Program-made: the position numbers and the translations under genes | Origin: an uncultured Anaeroplasmataceae bacterium | Lineage (GTDB): Bacteria; Bacillota_I; Bacilli_A; Acholeplasmatales; Anaeroplasmataceae | Length of the DNA stretch: 64,000 nucleotides | Direction of reading: 5' to 3' | Assembly (NCBI GenBank): GCA_910584005.1 | Contig: CAJTXR010000003.1 | Span: forward strand, 186,001 to 250,000 | Notes under the pieces: generated by a model | Told to the model about the DNA's origin: nothing | Databases searched by the model: none | What the model saw: only the letters and a program-made list of their open reading frames with translations | Shown: in pieces, positions 26,072-32,449 of the stretch | How the letters are laid out: each line of letters starts with the position of its first letter | Position numbering within the stretch: the stretch's first letter is position 1

Positions 26072-27015
26072 TGAAAAAAATAAAAATATTTATTATTCTA
26101 TTTCTAAGTATAGTTTTAGTTTGTTCCTGTCAAAAGAATCAAATGACAGAAATTATTTTGGAAAATGGATCCATATATAAAATTTCAAAAACAAATGATA
26201 AAAATGAAGTACGTAGTATTTTTCAAAGTTTGAAACAAGCTCAGTTTGAAAGAGAGAGTTTTAATGGACTTGAAATAAAGATGAAATCAGAAGCATATGG
26301 CAAAGTTCGTATTGAAAACGAAACACAAACAAATGTAGAAGTAAAATATGATATTTCTTTAGATGGAAAAGCCAATTTAAAGAAGTATCTTTTTGATGGA
26401 ACTCTCAATTTAGAAGGATATACAAAAACAAGATCTCCTAGTTTGGTTGTAGATGCGAAACAAAAAATTATAGGAAATTTAAAAAATGATTCATCATATT
26501 TATTTTTAAATGGAATCTACGAGTCGAATGACAATCGAATTAATATAAAAAAGAAAATTGATATTTCTTCATTTACGAATCAATATCAGGGATTGCTGAT
26601 GTCAATATGCGATATAATGAAATATAAGCGATTATCTGAAATTATTCCTGAACTAGATTCTTTTATTTTAGAATATGCCACGGCTATTACGCAAACAAAA
26701 ACTTCTAGTTTTACAGTTCAATTTTCTTTTCCTGTGAAACAAAAAAATGTAGATGTATTTATTGAACTGTCTTCTAAAACACTTTTACCTATAAGTTGTT
26801 CGTTTCATTTAGATGCTATTTTACTTGAGCAATTAAAAGAGAAATATATTGAAAAATATATGACAGATTTAATTGAAATTGATAAGGCTTCCTTTAAAAT
26901 AAAATTGGATCTTACTTATGGAAATTATTCCATTACTGAATTAAACGAATCTGAGAAAGAAGAGTATAGCGAAATAAATAAAAAATCTCCAAATTTTTTG
27001 GAGATTTTTTTATAA
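26071..27015 (+). CDS. Putative lipoprotein
   Basis: 314 residues. A Lys-rich N-terminus, hydrophobic core and a lipobox-like LVCSC with Cys20 as the expected acylated residue, so it should be anchored to the outer face of the membrane. The rest is hydrophilic with regular beta-like alternation; no domain is recognised. Its ATG overlaps the mscS stop, implying co-expression. The last codons contain one arm of a bidirectional terminator, so its C-terminal SPNFLEIFL is partly dictated by the stem-loop. Confidence 0.72.
   Translation: MKKIKIFIILFLSIVLVCSCQKNQMTEIILENGSIYKISKTNDKNEVRSIFQSLKQAQFERESFNGLEIKMKSEAYGKVRIENETQTNVEVKYDISLDGKANLKKYLFDGTLNLEGYTKTRSPSLVVDAKQKIIGNLKNDSSYLFLNGIYESNDNRINIKKKIDISSFTNQYQGLLMSICDIMKYKRLSEIIPELDSFILEYATAITQTKTSSFTVQFSFPVKQKNVDVFIELSSKTLLPISCSFHLDAILLEQLKEKYIEKYMTDLIEIDKASFKIKLDLTYGNYSITELNESEKEEYSEINKKSPNFLEIFL
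26981..27012. terminator. Bidirectional terminator within lipoprotein 3' end
   Basis: AAAATCTCC / GGAGATTTT stem with A and T runs on both sides, between convergent genes; it overlaps both coding ends. Confidence 0.85.
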
Positions 27016-27531
27016 ATGTAAAGATGAAAAGTAAGCTTGTGTAATTTGTTCTATAGTTTCTTTACACCCAGATGTAATCCAATAATAGATTACATTATAA
27101 AGGGCTCCAGCATAGGAATAAAAAGGGTATTTATAAAGTTGTTTTTCTTTTTTTAAATCTGTGCTGTCTATAATATAGGTATTCATTGCATCTAAAAGCA
27201 TTTGTCCTAATTTTTCTTTAAAAAGAAGTAGAAATTCTTTTTCATATTGAAGTACATATTGAAAAGTGCGTAAAACATTATCATATCGGGCAATATGGGC
27301 TAAATCTGCAGAGTATTTTTCTTTATATTTGTTTAACAAAGTAAGAAGAAAGTAAGATATCACATCTTCCTTTGTTTTAAAATTGCGATAAAAGCTAGCC
27401 CTTGCAACACCTGCTTTATGTACTAATTCTGTAATTGTAATAGAAGGTAAACTTTTATTTTCTAATAATAAAAATAAAGCCTTTGCGATTGAATTTTTAA
27501 CTTCTAAATTTAGTTCATACCTTTTATCCAT
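27010..27531 (-). CDS. TetR/AcrR family transcriptional regulator
   Basis: 173 residues from ATG 27531 (AGGAT upstream; a TTG two codons earlier is possible). The N-terminal helix-turn-helix reads LPSITITELVHKAGVARASFYRNFKTKEDV, a clear TetR signature. The C-terminal ligand domain has Tyr- and Leu-rich helices with no named ligand. Divergent from the amide-hydrolase gene, with AT-rich dyads between them (ATGT-n7-ACAT at about 27566-27581), making that gene a likely target (inference). Confidence 0.87.
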   Translation of the reverse strand: MDKRYELNLEVKNSIAKALFLLLENKSLPSITITELVHKAGVARASFYRNFKTKEDVISYFLLTLLNKYKEKYSADLAHIARYDNVLRTFQYVLQYEKEFLLLFKEKLGQMLLDAMNTYIIDSTDLKKEKQLYKYPFYSYAGALYNVIYYWITSGCKETIEQITQAYFSSLHL

Positions 27532-27537
27532 AGACAA

Positions 27538-27609
27538 ATCCTACCTTTTTTGTATCATATTTGTTATGTATAATTAACATGCTTTATTATAGCATAAAGG
27601 AGTTTAATT
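27538..27609. promoter_or_regulatory. Divergent control region tetR / amide hydrolase
   Basis: 72 bp, with TTGTTA-n17-TTATTA reading right and short dyads ATGT-n7-ACAT and TGCT-n7-AGCA. No strict consensus promoter; operator candidates only. Confidence 0.35.
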
Positions 27610-28800
27610 ATGAAGAAAATAATAAAAAGAATATGTATAATAACCATCATTGTTTTGTTTGTACTTTTAGTGGGAGGAACTTGTACAATATATGGAGTTT
27701 GGCATAATGAAATCAACACGGCTTTTTCCTTTAAAAAACTACGAAATAGGAATGATGAACATAAAGATGGAGCTTTATATGAAATGAAAGTTTATGGCGA
27801 TTATTATTTTGAAGAATTTTTAAAAAAAGGAGTTAGTTCAGATAAAGAATTAATTGGGTATATAACAAGTCATATCACAAAGGGATTGATTCCAATGAAA
27901 ATCTCTGAAAGCGAAATTGCTTGTTCGGCCTTCACTGCTAAATTGGAAAATGGCGATCAAGTATTTAGTAGAAACTATGATTTTGATAAAACAAATACTT
28001 GTATTGTTAAAACGAATCCTAAGCATGGATTTAAATCCATTTCAACGATTGATTTACAGTTTTTAGGTTTGGATGTGCATAAAGATGTTAAAGGGCTAAT
28101 GAACCGTATTACTGCTTTGGCAGCTCCATTTGTCCCTTTAGATGGAATGAATGAAAAGGGAGTATCCTGTGCAATATTTATGTCCTATCAAGGAGATGAT
28201 AAAACAATAGCAACCAATCAAGATACGGATAAGCCAGATATTACATCAACGACAATGTTAAGATTGATTTTGGATTATGCGGATTCTGTTGAAAAAGCAG
28301 TAGAATTAGTAAGTCAGTATGACTTACATGATTCTGCACAAACAAGTTATCATTATATGGTTGCAGATGCAACAGGGAAAAGTGCAATTTTAGAGTGGGT
28401 AAATGGTACTGATAAAACAGATAATAATGGAAAAGAAAGAAAACTAGTGGTCACTTATAATGATAAAGATGATTCTATTGGTTCTAATGAAGCGGAAGCA
28501 GATTACCAATGGATAACCAATTTTATTATTCAGCCAAATTATTATGAAACAGATGAAGATAAACCAGGTTTTGATCGGTATAATATAATTTATAATGCAT
28601 TAAAAACCACTAATGGAATATTAAAAGATGAAGGAACTGCAATGCAAATCTTACAGAGTGTTGGACAACGATATTATAAGGAAGGACATGATGGTTGTAC
28701 GGTTCATAGTGTTGTTTATAATTTAACTAAAAAAACATCTTATTTCATACCAAATGAAAATTACGATGATGAGTCAGCCAAATTTTTTTATAGTTTATAA
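27610..28800 (+). CDS. Membrane-anchored linear amide C-N hydrolase (choloylglycine hydrolase family)
   Basis: 396 residues. A single N-terminal membrane segment (about 8-28) with a positive start and no cleavage site anchors the enzyme outside. Within the soluble part, IACSAFTA places the expected nucleophile Cys105 and FSRNYDF supplies the family Arg/Asp (Arg121); the Ntn-hydrolase family includes bile-salt hydrolases and penicillin V acylases. Other blocks: DGMNEKGVSCAIF, TSYHYMVADATGKSAILEW. In most family members Cys is made N-terminal by processing; here that would need cleavage at about residue 104. Bile-salt activity cannot be inferred. AAAGGAG precedes the ATG. Confidence 0.82.
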   Translation: MKKIIKRICIITIIVLFVLLVGGTCTIYGVWHNEINTAFSFKKLRNRNDEHKDGALYEMKVYGDYYFEEFLKKGVSSDKELIGYITSHITKGLIPMKISESEIACSAFTAKLENGDQVFSRNYDFDKTNTCIVKTNPKHGFKSISTIDLQFLGLDVHKDVKGLMNRITALAAPFVPLDGMNEKGVSCAIFMSYQGDDKTIATNQDTDKPDITSTTMLRLILDYADSVEKAVELVSQYDLHDSAQTSYHYMVADATGKSAILEWVNGTDKTDNNGKERKLVVTYNDKDDSIGSNEAEADYQWITNFIIQPNYYETDEDKPGFDRYNIIYNALKTTNGILKDEGTAMQILQSVGQRYYKEGHDGCTVHSVVYNLTKKTSYFIPNENYDDESAKFFYSL

Positions 28801-28831
28801 AAAAGGCAAAGGGGTTTCCCTTGCCTTTTTA
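28799..28831. terminator. Bidirectional terminator
   Basis: Stem AAAAAGGCAA-aGGG / CCC-TTGCCTTTTT between convergent genes; usable in both directions. Confidence 0.9.
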
Positions 28832-29362
28832 ATAATTCTCAGGATAAATTTGAAAGAAACTTTTTAGATGTGCACATACAGGACAAACCTCAGGAGCTTG
28901 TTTTCCATAATGAATGTGACCACAATTTCGACATTGCCAAGCCTCTTCATCTAATTTTTCAAATACCTCATTATTTTCCAAATTTGAAATTAATTTATTA
29001 TAGCGTTCTTCATGATGTTTTTCAATTGCCGCTACACCGCTAAATAATCTTTCAATTTGAATAAAGCCTTCATCTTTTGCTGTTTCAGCAAATTCTTTAT
29101 ACATTTTTGACCATTCAAAATTTTCTCCACTGGCAGCAGTTTGAAGATTATGAAGCGTATCACTTAATAATCCGAGTTGTTTAAACCATAATTTAGCGTG
29201 TTCTAATTCATTGTTTGCCGTATAAGTAAAGATTTCTGCAATTTGTTCATACCCCTCTTTTTTGGCTTTATCTGCAAAATAAGAATATTTTGCATAAGCC
29301 TGGACTTCTCCAGTAAAAGCTGTCATTAAATTTTTATATGTTTTGGATTCCTCTAATTTCAT
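28829..29362 (-). CDS. rbr: Rubrerythrin
   Basis: 177 residues. A ferritin-like four-helix domain with diiron ligands in GEVQAYAKY (Glu19) and NELEH (Glu52, His55) and a second Glu/His helix (AAIEKHHEERY), followed by a C-terminal rubredoxin domain with Cys144, Cys147, Cys160 and Cys163. Rubrerythrin reduces peroxide in anaerobes using NADH-linked electron carriers. AAAGGAG precedes the ATG and a sigma-A promoter lies at 29408-29436. Confidence 0.95.
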   Translation of the reverse strand: MKLEESKTYKNLMTAFTGEVQAYAKYSYFADKAKKEGYEQIAEIFTYTANNELEHAKLWFKQLGLLSDTLHNLQTAASGENFEWSKMYKEFAETAKDEGFIQIERLFSGVAAIEKHHEERYNKLISNLENNEVFEKLDEEAWQCRNCGHIHYGKQAPEVCPVCAHLKSFFQIYPENY

Positions 29363-29407
29363 AAATATCTCCTTTTCATTACTTTAATATACCCCATACC
29401 CTAGCGT

Positions 29408-29436
29408 ACTATACAGAGGAAACCATATTTTTTCAA
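29408..29436 (-). promoter_or_regulatory. Promoter of rubrerythrin gene
   Basis: Minus strand TTGAAA (29436-29431), 17-bp spacer, TATAGT (29413-29408). Confidence 0.7.
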
Positions 29437-29462
29437 TTTAAAAAGAAATGTTAAAATAAGGC

Positions 29463-29490
29463 TTGAAATAATTTATTCTTGTGCTATAAT
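29463..29490 (+). promoter_or_regulatory. Promoter of tRNA-Gly
   Basis: TTGAAA (29463-29468), 16-bp spacer, TATAAT (29485-29490); divergent from the rubrerythrin promoter. Confidence 0.75.
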
Positions 29491-29509
29491 AATAATGCAA
29501 AAAAAATAA

Positions 29510-29584
29510 GCCGCAGTAGTACAACGGTTAGTACCTATGCTTGCCATGCATATGATGACGGTTCGATTCCGTTCTGTGGCTCCA
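29510..29584 (+). tRNA. tRNA-Gly (anticodon GCC)
   Basis: Acceptor GCCGCAG pairs with CTGTGGC (one G-T); anticodon stem TATGC/GCATA around TTGCCAT gives GCC; T arm GACGGTTCGATTCCGTT; discriminator T and encoded CCA. Confidence 0.95.
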
Positions 29585-29596
29585 AATTAAAAATAT

Positions 29597-29626
29597 GGTT
29601 AACTTTTATTAGTTAACCTTTTTTTA
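29597..29626 (+). terminator. Terminator of tRNA-Gly
   Basis: GGTTAAC / GTTAACC perfect 7-bp stem, T7 tail. Confidence 0.92.
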
Positions 29627-29688
29627 TTTTAAAAAAACAACTTTTGTTGGGTAATTATTATAAGAGAGTCTAAAAAATTATGGAAAAT

Positions 29689-29797
29689 AAAAAAGGACCT
29701 GGTGCTCTCGGAATCAAACCGCACATGACCAGGATTACACACTGCGATAAAATCGACCAGCCGACTCAAAGTTCGTTCTTTGCATAACCTTTTTATA
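29689..29797 (-). ncRNA. Candidate small RNA A
   Basis: About 108 nt between a consensus minus-strand promoter and a terminal stem-loop with U6. The 3' stem is CCTGGT / ACCAGG (29733-29728 with 29703-29698) capped by GCGG-TTTGATT-CCG, which looks like a tRNA T arm. A second hairpin CAAAG-AACGAA-CTTTG lies near the 5' end. There is no coding frame of note. Upstream parts carry a D-loop-like CTGGT and a 7-nt loop-like GTGTAAT, but no acceptor stem forms, so it is not a working tRNA. It does not match SRP, tmRNA, 6S or RNase P by eye. Function unknown. Confidence 0.5.
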
Positions 29798-29802
29798 TTT
29801 AT

Positions 29803-29830
29803 ATTTTAGCATAGCAAAATTTATTGTCAA
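29803..29830 (-). promoter_or_regulatory. Promoter of small RNA A
   Basis: Minus strand TTGACA (29830-29825), 16-bp spacer ending TATGC, TAAAAT (29808-29803). The 18 bases TATGCTAAAATATAAATA are identical to those at the small RNA B promoter. Confidence 0.75.
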
Positions 29831-29845
29831 TAGGAGGTATTAATA

Positions 29846-30169
29846 ATGGCAAAAGAAATCAAAAAAAATGAATTTAGAAAAGCTAATGATAAAAAATTTG
29901 GAGCACATCCTACCTACATATATGCACAGGAAGGGAAGAAACTTAAATTTATAGGAATAACTCATGCAGAAATAACAGAGGGAGTAGAGAATATACCTCT
30001 TGAAAAGAATCCAGAACCCGGAAATAAAACAAAGGCTTATATTAAGCCTAAGCCAGAGGAAGCTCACAGGAGCTCTTTTGGTGCAAAGCTAAAAGGCTGG
30101 TTTTTCTCCGATAAGGATAAAAAGAAAGTAGAAGAGGTTAAAAAAAAGCCCATTAAAAAACATAAATAA
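29846..30169 (+). CDS. Small basic protein, unrecognised family
   Basis: 107 residues, very rich in Lys. An N-terminal charged stretch (KKNEFRKANDKK) leads into a compact centre HPTYIYAQEGKKLKFIGITH, then ENIPLEKNPEPGNKTKAYI and SFGAKLKGWFF, ending in a Lys/Glu tail. The centre has the alternating hydrophobic pattern of a small beta fold, and I have an impression of similar small proteins in gut Bacillota, but cannot name the family. TAGGAGGT precedes the ATG. No plus-strand promoter is visible nearby, and its leader would be antisense to small RNA A, while its 3' end meets the terminator of small RNA B. RNA binding is a guess from charge. Confidence 0.7.
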   Translation: MAKEIKKNEFRKANDKKFGAHPTYIYAQEGKKLKFIGITHAEITEGVENIPLEKNPEPGNKTKAYIKPKPEEAHRSSFGAKLKGWFFSDKDKKKVEEVKKKPIKKHK

Positions 30170-30190
30170 AAGGGTGTGATATACACCCTT
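30165..30190. terminator. Bidirectional terminator between basic-protein gene and small RNA B
   Basis: AAGGGTGT / ACACCCTT stem. Minus strand is followed by TTTATTT (small RNA B); plus strand tail TAAATATT is weaker. Confidence 0.8.
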
Positions 30191-30328
30191 AAATATTCGG
30201 TGGATTTTTGCTTTCGCAACTCTTACCGTCGTAAGAACTCTTTAGAACCAAAACATATGTAAAACCGTCGTTTTAATTGTTTATGATCCAAGGTAGCCAT
30301 GCTTTTAATAAGTTTAGGTCCTTCCACT
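30165..30328 (-). ncRNA. Candidate structured small RNA B
   Basis: About 160 nt from a consensus promoter to a terminator. Internal structure on the minus strand: closing pairing GTGGA (30327-30323) with TCCAC (30204-30200); hairpin AAAAC-GACG-GTTTT (30274-30261); hairpin CTTAC-GACG-GTAAG (30235-30222) with the same loop; hairpin TTGC-GAAA-GCAA (30219-30208), a GNRA tetraloop; then the terminator stem. There is no sizeable reading frame. The repeated ACGACGGT loops and closing stem argue for a real structured RNA. No known family recognised. Confidence 0.62.
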
Positions 30329-30334
30329 ATTTAT

Positions 30335-30362
30335 ATTTTAGCATAATAGATAGTTTTGTCAA
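30335..30362 (-). promoter_or_regulatory. Promoter of small RNA B
   Basis: Minus strand TTGACA (30362-30357), 16-bp spacer, TAAAAT (30340-30335), with the same 18-base block as the small RNA A promoter. Confidence 0.78.
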
Positions 30363-30529
30363 TAAATAATATCTCATAGCCTTTTGCCATTCTTCGATAA
30401 AATGTATAATCTATTAGAATGAGATTTGATAATTCGAAAGGGATAATATATACATAGGGAAAAAATAAATTTTTTAAATTAGAAATGCAAATGCTTGGTA
30501 TTGTCAATAATGAGTAGTCTTAATTATAT
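30363..30529. other. Intergenic stretch without recognised feature
   Basis: AT-rich sequence downstream of the P-loop gene. A TTGCCA-n15-TATAAT pair reads right (about 30380-30406) but leads to no gene, and no terminator for the minus-strand operon is evident. Confidence 0.4.
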
Positions 30530-31075
30530 TTAAATTTGATGTTTTAAATTCTTTATAATTTGTGCTAATACTATATCTCTTTGATGACTGGTTTCTACAT
30601 ATGTTAAATGATATAAGTCGCATTTTTCTTTGATTTCTTTACTTTGTGAAATTATATTTTTTGAGCATTCAATTAACTCTTCGTCTGTTAAGTTATTTGT
30701 CCAATCTTTAGTACGATCATATAATCTAATATTTTTTGCAAAAGATTCTATAGAAATATTGGTTGAACCTAAAAACAATAAAAGAGTATTATCTGAAATG
30801 TATCTTAGGCTATTTTCTACTGAGATATCGCATCCTTCTAATATATAACTATTTCTATGCTTTGTACATTTTTTAAAGTATTCAAATATAAAATCTTGAA
30901 ATTCTATATTATTTCTTGCAGTTTTTGAGTTAATATTTAATTGTGGAAAAACAGTTGTAAAAGTATTTCTAATTTGATCAATATGAATGACTTGATAAGG
31001 ATATTTTGATAGAAGTAAAGATGAAAGGGTGCTTTTTCCACATCGTGAAGCACCTAAAATAAGTATGTTTTTCAT
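30530..31075 (-). CDS. P-loop NTPase, small-molecule kinase-like
   Basis: 181 residues from ATG 31075, preceded by AAAAGGAAA; a longer frame starting at 31096 would overlap the hflX stop. The N-terminus KNILILGASRCGKSTLSSLL is a Walker A motif; HIDQIRNTF and YILEGCDIS resemble the nucleotide/acceptor regions of adenylate- or shikimate-kinase-like enzymes, and an Arg in NIRLYDRTKDW could be a lid residue. The acceptor substrate is unknown. It follows hflX after 14 bp on the same strand and is probably co-transcribed. Confidence 0.7.
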   Translation of the reverse strand: MKNILILGASRCGKSTLSSLLLSKYPYQVIHIDQIRNTFTTVFPQLNINSKTARNNIEFQDFIFEYFKKCTKHRNSYILEGCDISVENSLRYISDNTLLLFLGSTNISIESFAKNIRLYDRTKDWTNNLTDEELIECSKNIISQSKEIKEKCDLYHLTYVETSHQRDIVLAQIIKNLKHQI

Positions 31076-31089
31076 AAAATTATTTCCTT

Positions 31090-32352
31090 TTAACAAATCA
31101 TATTTTCTAAATCATAATTACGAAACAGTTGATAATCTTTTACTGAAAGTTCTACTTCATAGTATGTTCCATAGGTTTGATATTCCTTTTTATAAATGTG
31201 AGAATTTTCTTCTAAAATATGACTTAATTTTCCTTCTTTATATGGTATTAATAATTTTGCTCGAATCGTTGAAGGGCCAACATGAGATAAAATATGCTGA
31301 AGTAACTGTTCTACATTTAATTTGGTTTTGTTAGAAAATTGAAGACTATCATATCCCAAGATTGATAAGTATGGATCTTGAGTTTTATCCCATTTATTTA
31401 ATAAAAATAAGGTTGGAATATGATCTGCTTTTAATGAAGCTAATACTTCCATAACTACATGAATTTGTTCATTTAAATAAGGGCTAGAAGCATCTGCAAC
31501 GTGAATGATGAAATCAGCATGCTGGATTTCAGCTAATGTTTGATAGAAGGAATGAATGAGATTATGAGGAAGTTTAGAAACAAACCCAATCGTATCTACT
31601 AAGATAAATTCTTTTTTATCATAAGTTATTTTTCGGTTTACAGAAGAAAGCGTAGCAAATAATTGATCTTTTGCTAGTACTTGTTTATCCTCTTTTTCGA
31701 TATAGTTGAGCAAAGTGTTCATTGTAGAAGACTTTCCAGCATTGGTATATCCCACAAGAGCGACAATGGGTATTTCATTTCTCTTTCTTTTTTCTATTTG
31801 CGTTTCTTTCATTTTTTTGAGTTTATCTAACTCTGAACGTAAATGATAGATTTCACTCATCAAATGTCTACGATCCAGCTCAGTTTGGGTTTCCCCTGCT
31901 CCTTTATTTGACATAGATCCACTCGTTCCACCAATACGAGATTCCTGCTCTCTAAGAAACGCAATTCGGGGTAATAGGTAAAGATCTTTAGCTAATTTAA
32001 TTTCAAGAGTGGCTTCTTTTGTTGAAGCACGTTCTTCAAAAATTTTTAAAATTAAAAAGCTCCGATCAATGCATTCTGTTTTTAAATATTCACTAGCATT
32101 ACGTAATTGTGAAGGTGTTAATTCATCATTAAATATAACGATATCTGCTGAATGAGCAGTAATCGCTAAATAGATTTCTGCCAATTTCCCTTTTCCAACA
32201 TAGGTTTTACTATTAGGAGCATTGAGCTTTTGATAGGTTTGAAATACGGGTTCTATTCCTGCCGCAACAGCGAGATTTTCTAATTCGGATAAAGAATAGG
32301 ATACATCATATTTGTCGTTTATTGTTGTTACAGCAACTAAAATAGCTTTCAT
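31090..32352 (-). CDS. hflX: GTPase HflX
   Basis: 420 residues. N-terminal HflX domain (FQTYQKLNAPNSKTYVGKGK), the Gly-rich RIGGTSGSMSNKGAGETQTELDRR linker, coiled coil, and a G domain with VALVGYTNAGKSS, DTIGFVSKLPH and NKWD. HflX splits stalled 70S ribosomes under heat or antibiotic stress. AAAGGATGTG precedes the ATG. Its promoter is divergent from that of the Clp-like gene, so two stress-related proteins share a control region. Confidence 0.95.
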   Translation of the reverse strand: MKAILVAVTTINDKYDVSYSLSELENLAVAAGIEPVFQTYQKLNAPNSKTYVGKGKLAEIYLAITAHSADIVIFNDELTPSQLRNASEYLKTECIDRSFLILKIFEERASTKEATLEIKLAKDLYLLPRIAFLREQESRIGGTSGSMSNKGAGETQTELDRRHLMSEIYHLRSELDKLKKMKETQIEKRKRNEIPIVALVGYTNAGKSSTMNTLLNYIEKEDKQVLAKDQLFATLSSVNRKITYDKKEFILVDTIGFVSKLPHNLIHSFYQTLAEIQHADFIIHVADASSPYLNEQIHVVMEVLASLKADHIPTLFLLNKWDKTQDPYLSILGYDSLQFSNKTKLNVEQLLQHILSHVGPSTIRAKLLIPYKEGKLSHILEENSHIYKKEYQTYGTYYEVELSVKDYQLFRNYDLENMIC

Positions 32353-32377
32353 TCATTTTCACATCCTTTTTTATTCC

Positions 32378-32406
32378 ATTATAAACATTTTATTCGTGTA
32401 TGTAAA
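32378..32406 (-). promoter_or_regulatory. Promoter of hflX
   Basis: Minus strand TTTACA (32406-32401), 17-bp spacer, TATAAT (32383-32378). Confidence 0.8.
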
Positions 32407-32449
32407 GCATAAGTATCGCATATAATAAATCAATGAGGAGGGGGTAACT

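Noticed and set aside
29846..30169. Reading the locus as a classical type III toxin-antitoxin (RNA repeats plus ToxN-like protein)
   Set aside because: Type III antitoxin RNAs are tandem repeats on the same strand upstream of the toxin. Here the RNAs are on the opposite strand, not repetitive, and the protein does not look like ToxN.
30208..30274. RNA B hairpins as ANTAR-binding sites for the ANTAR protein at 17623
   Set aside because: ANTAR targets have two close hexanucleotide loops with A at position 1 and G at position 4. These loops are GACG and lie 25 nt apart.
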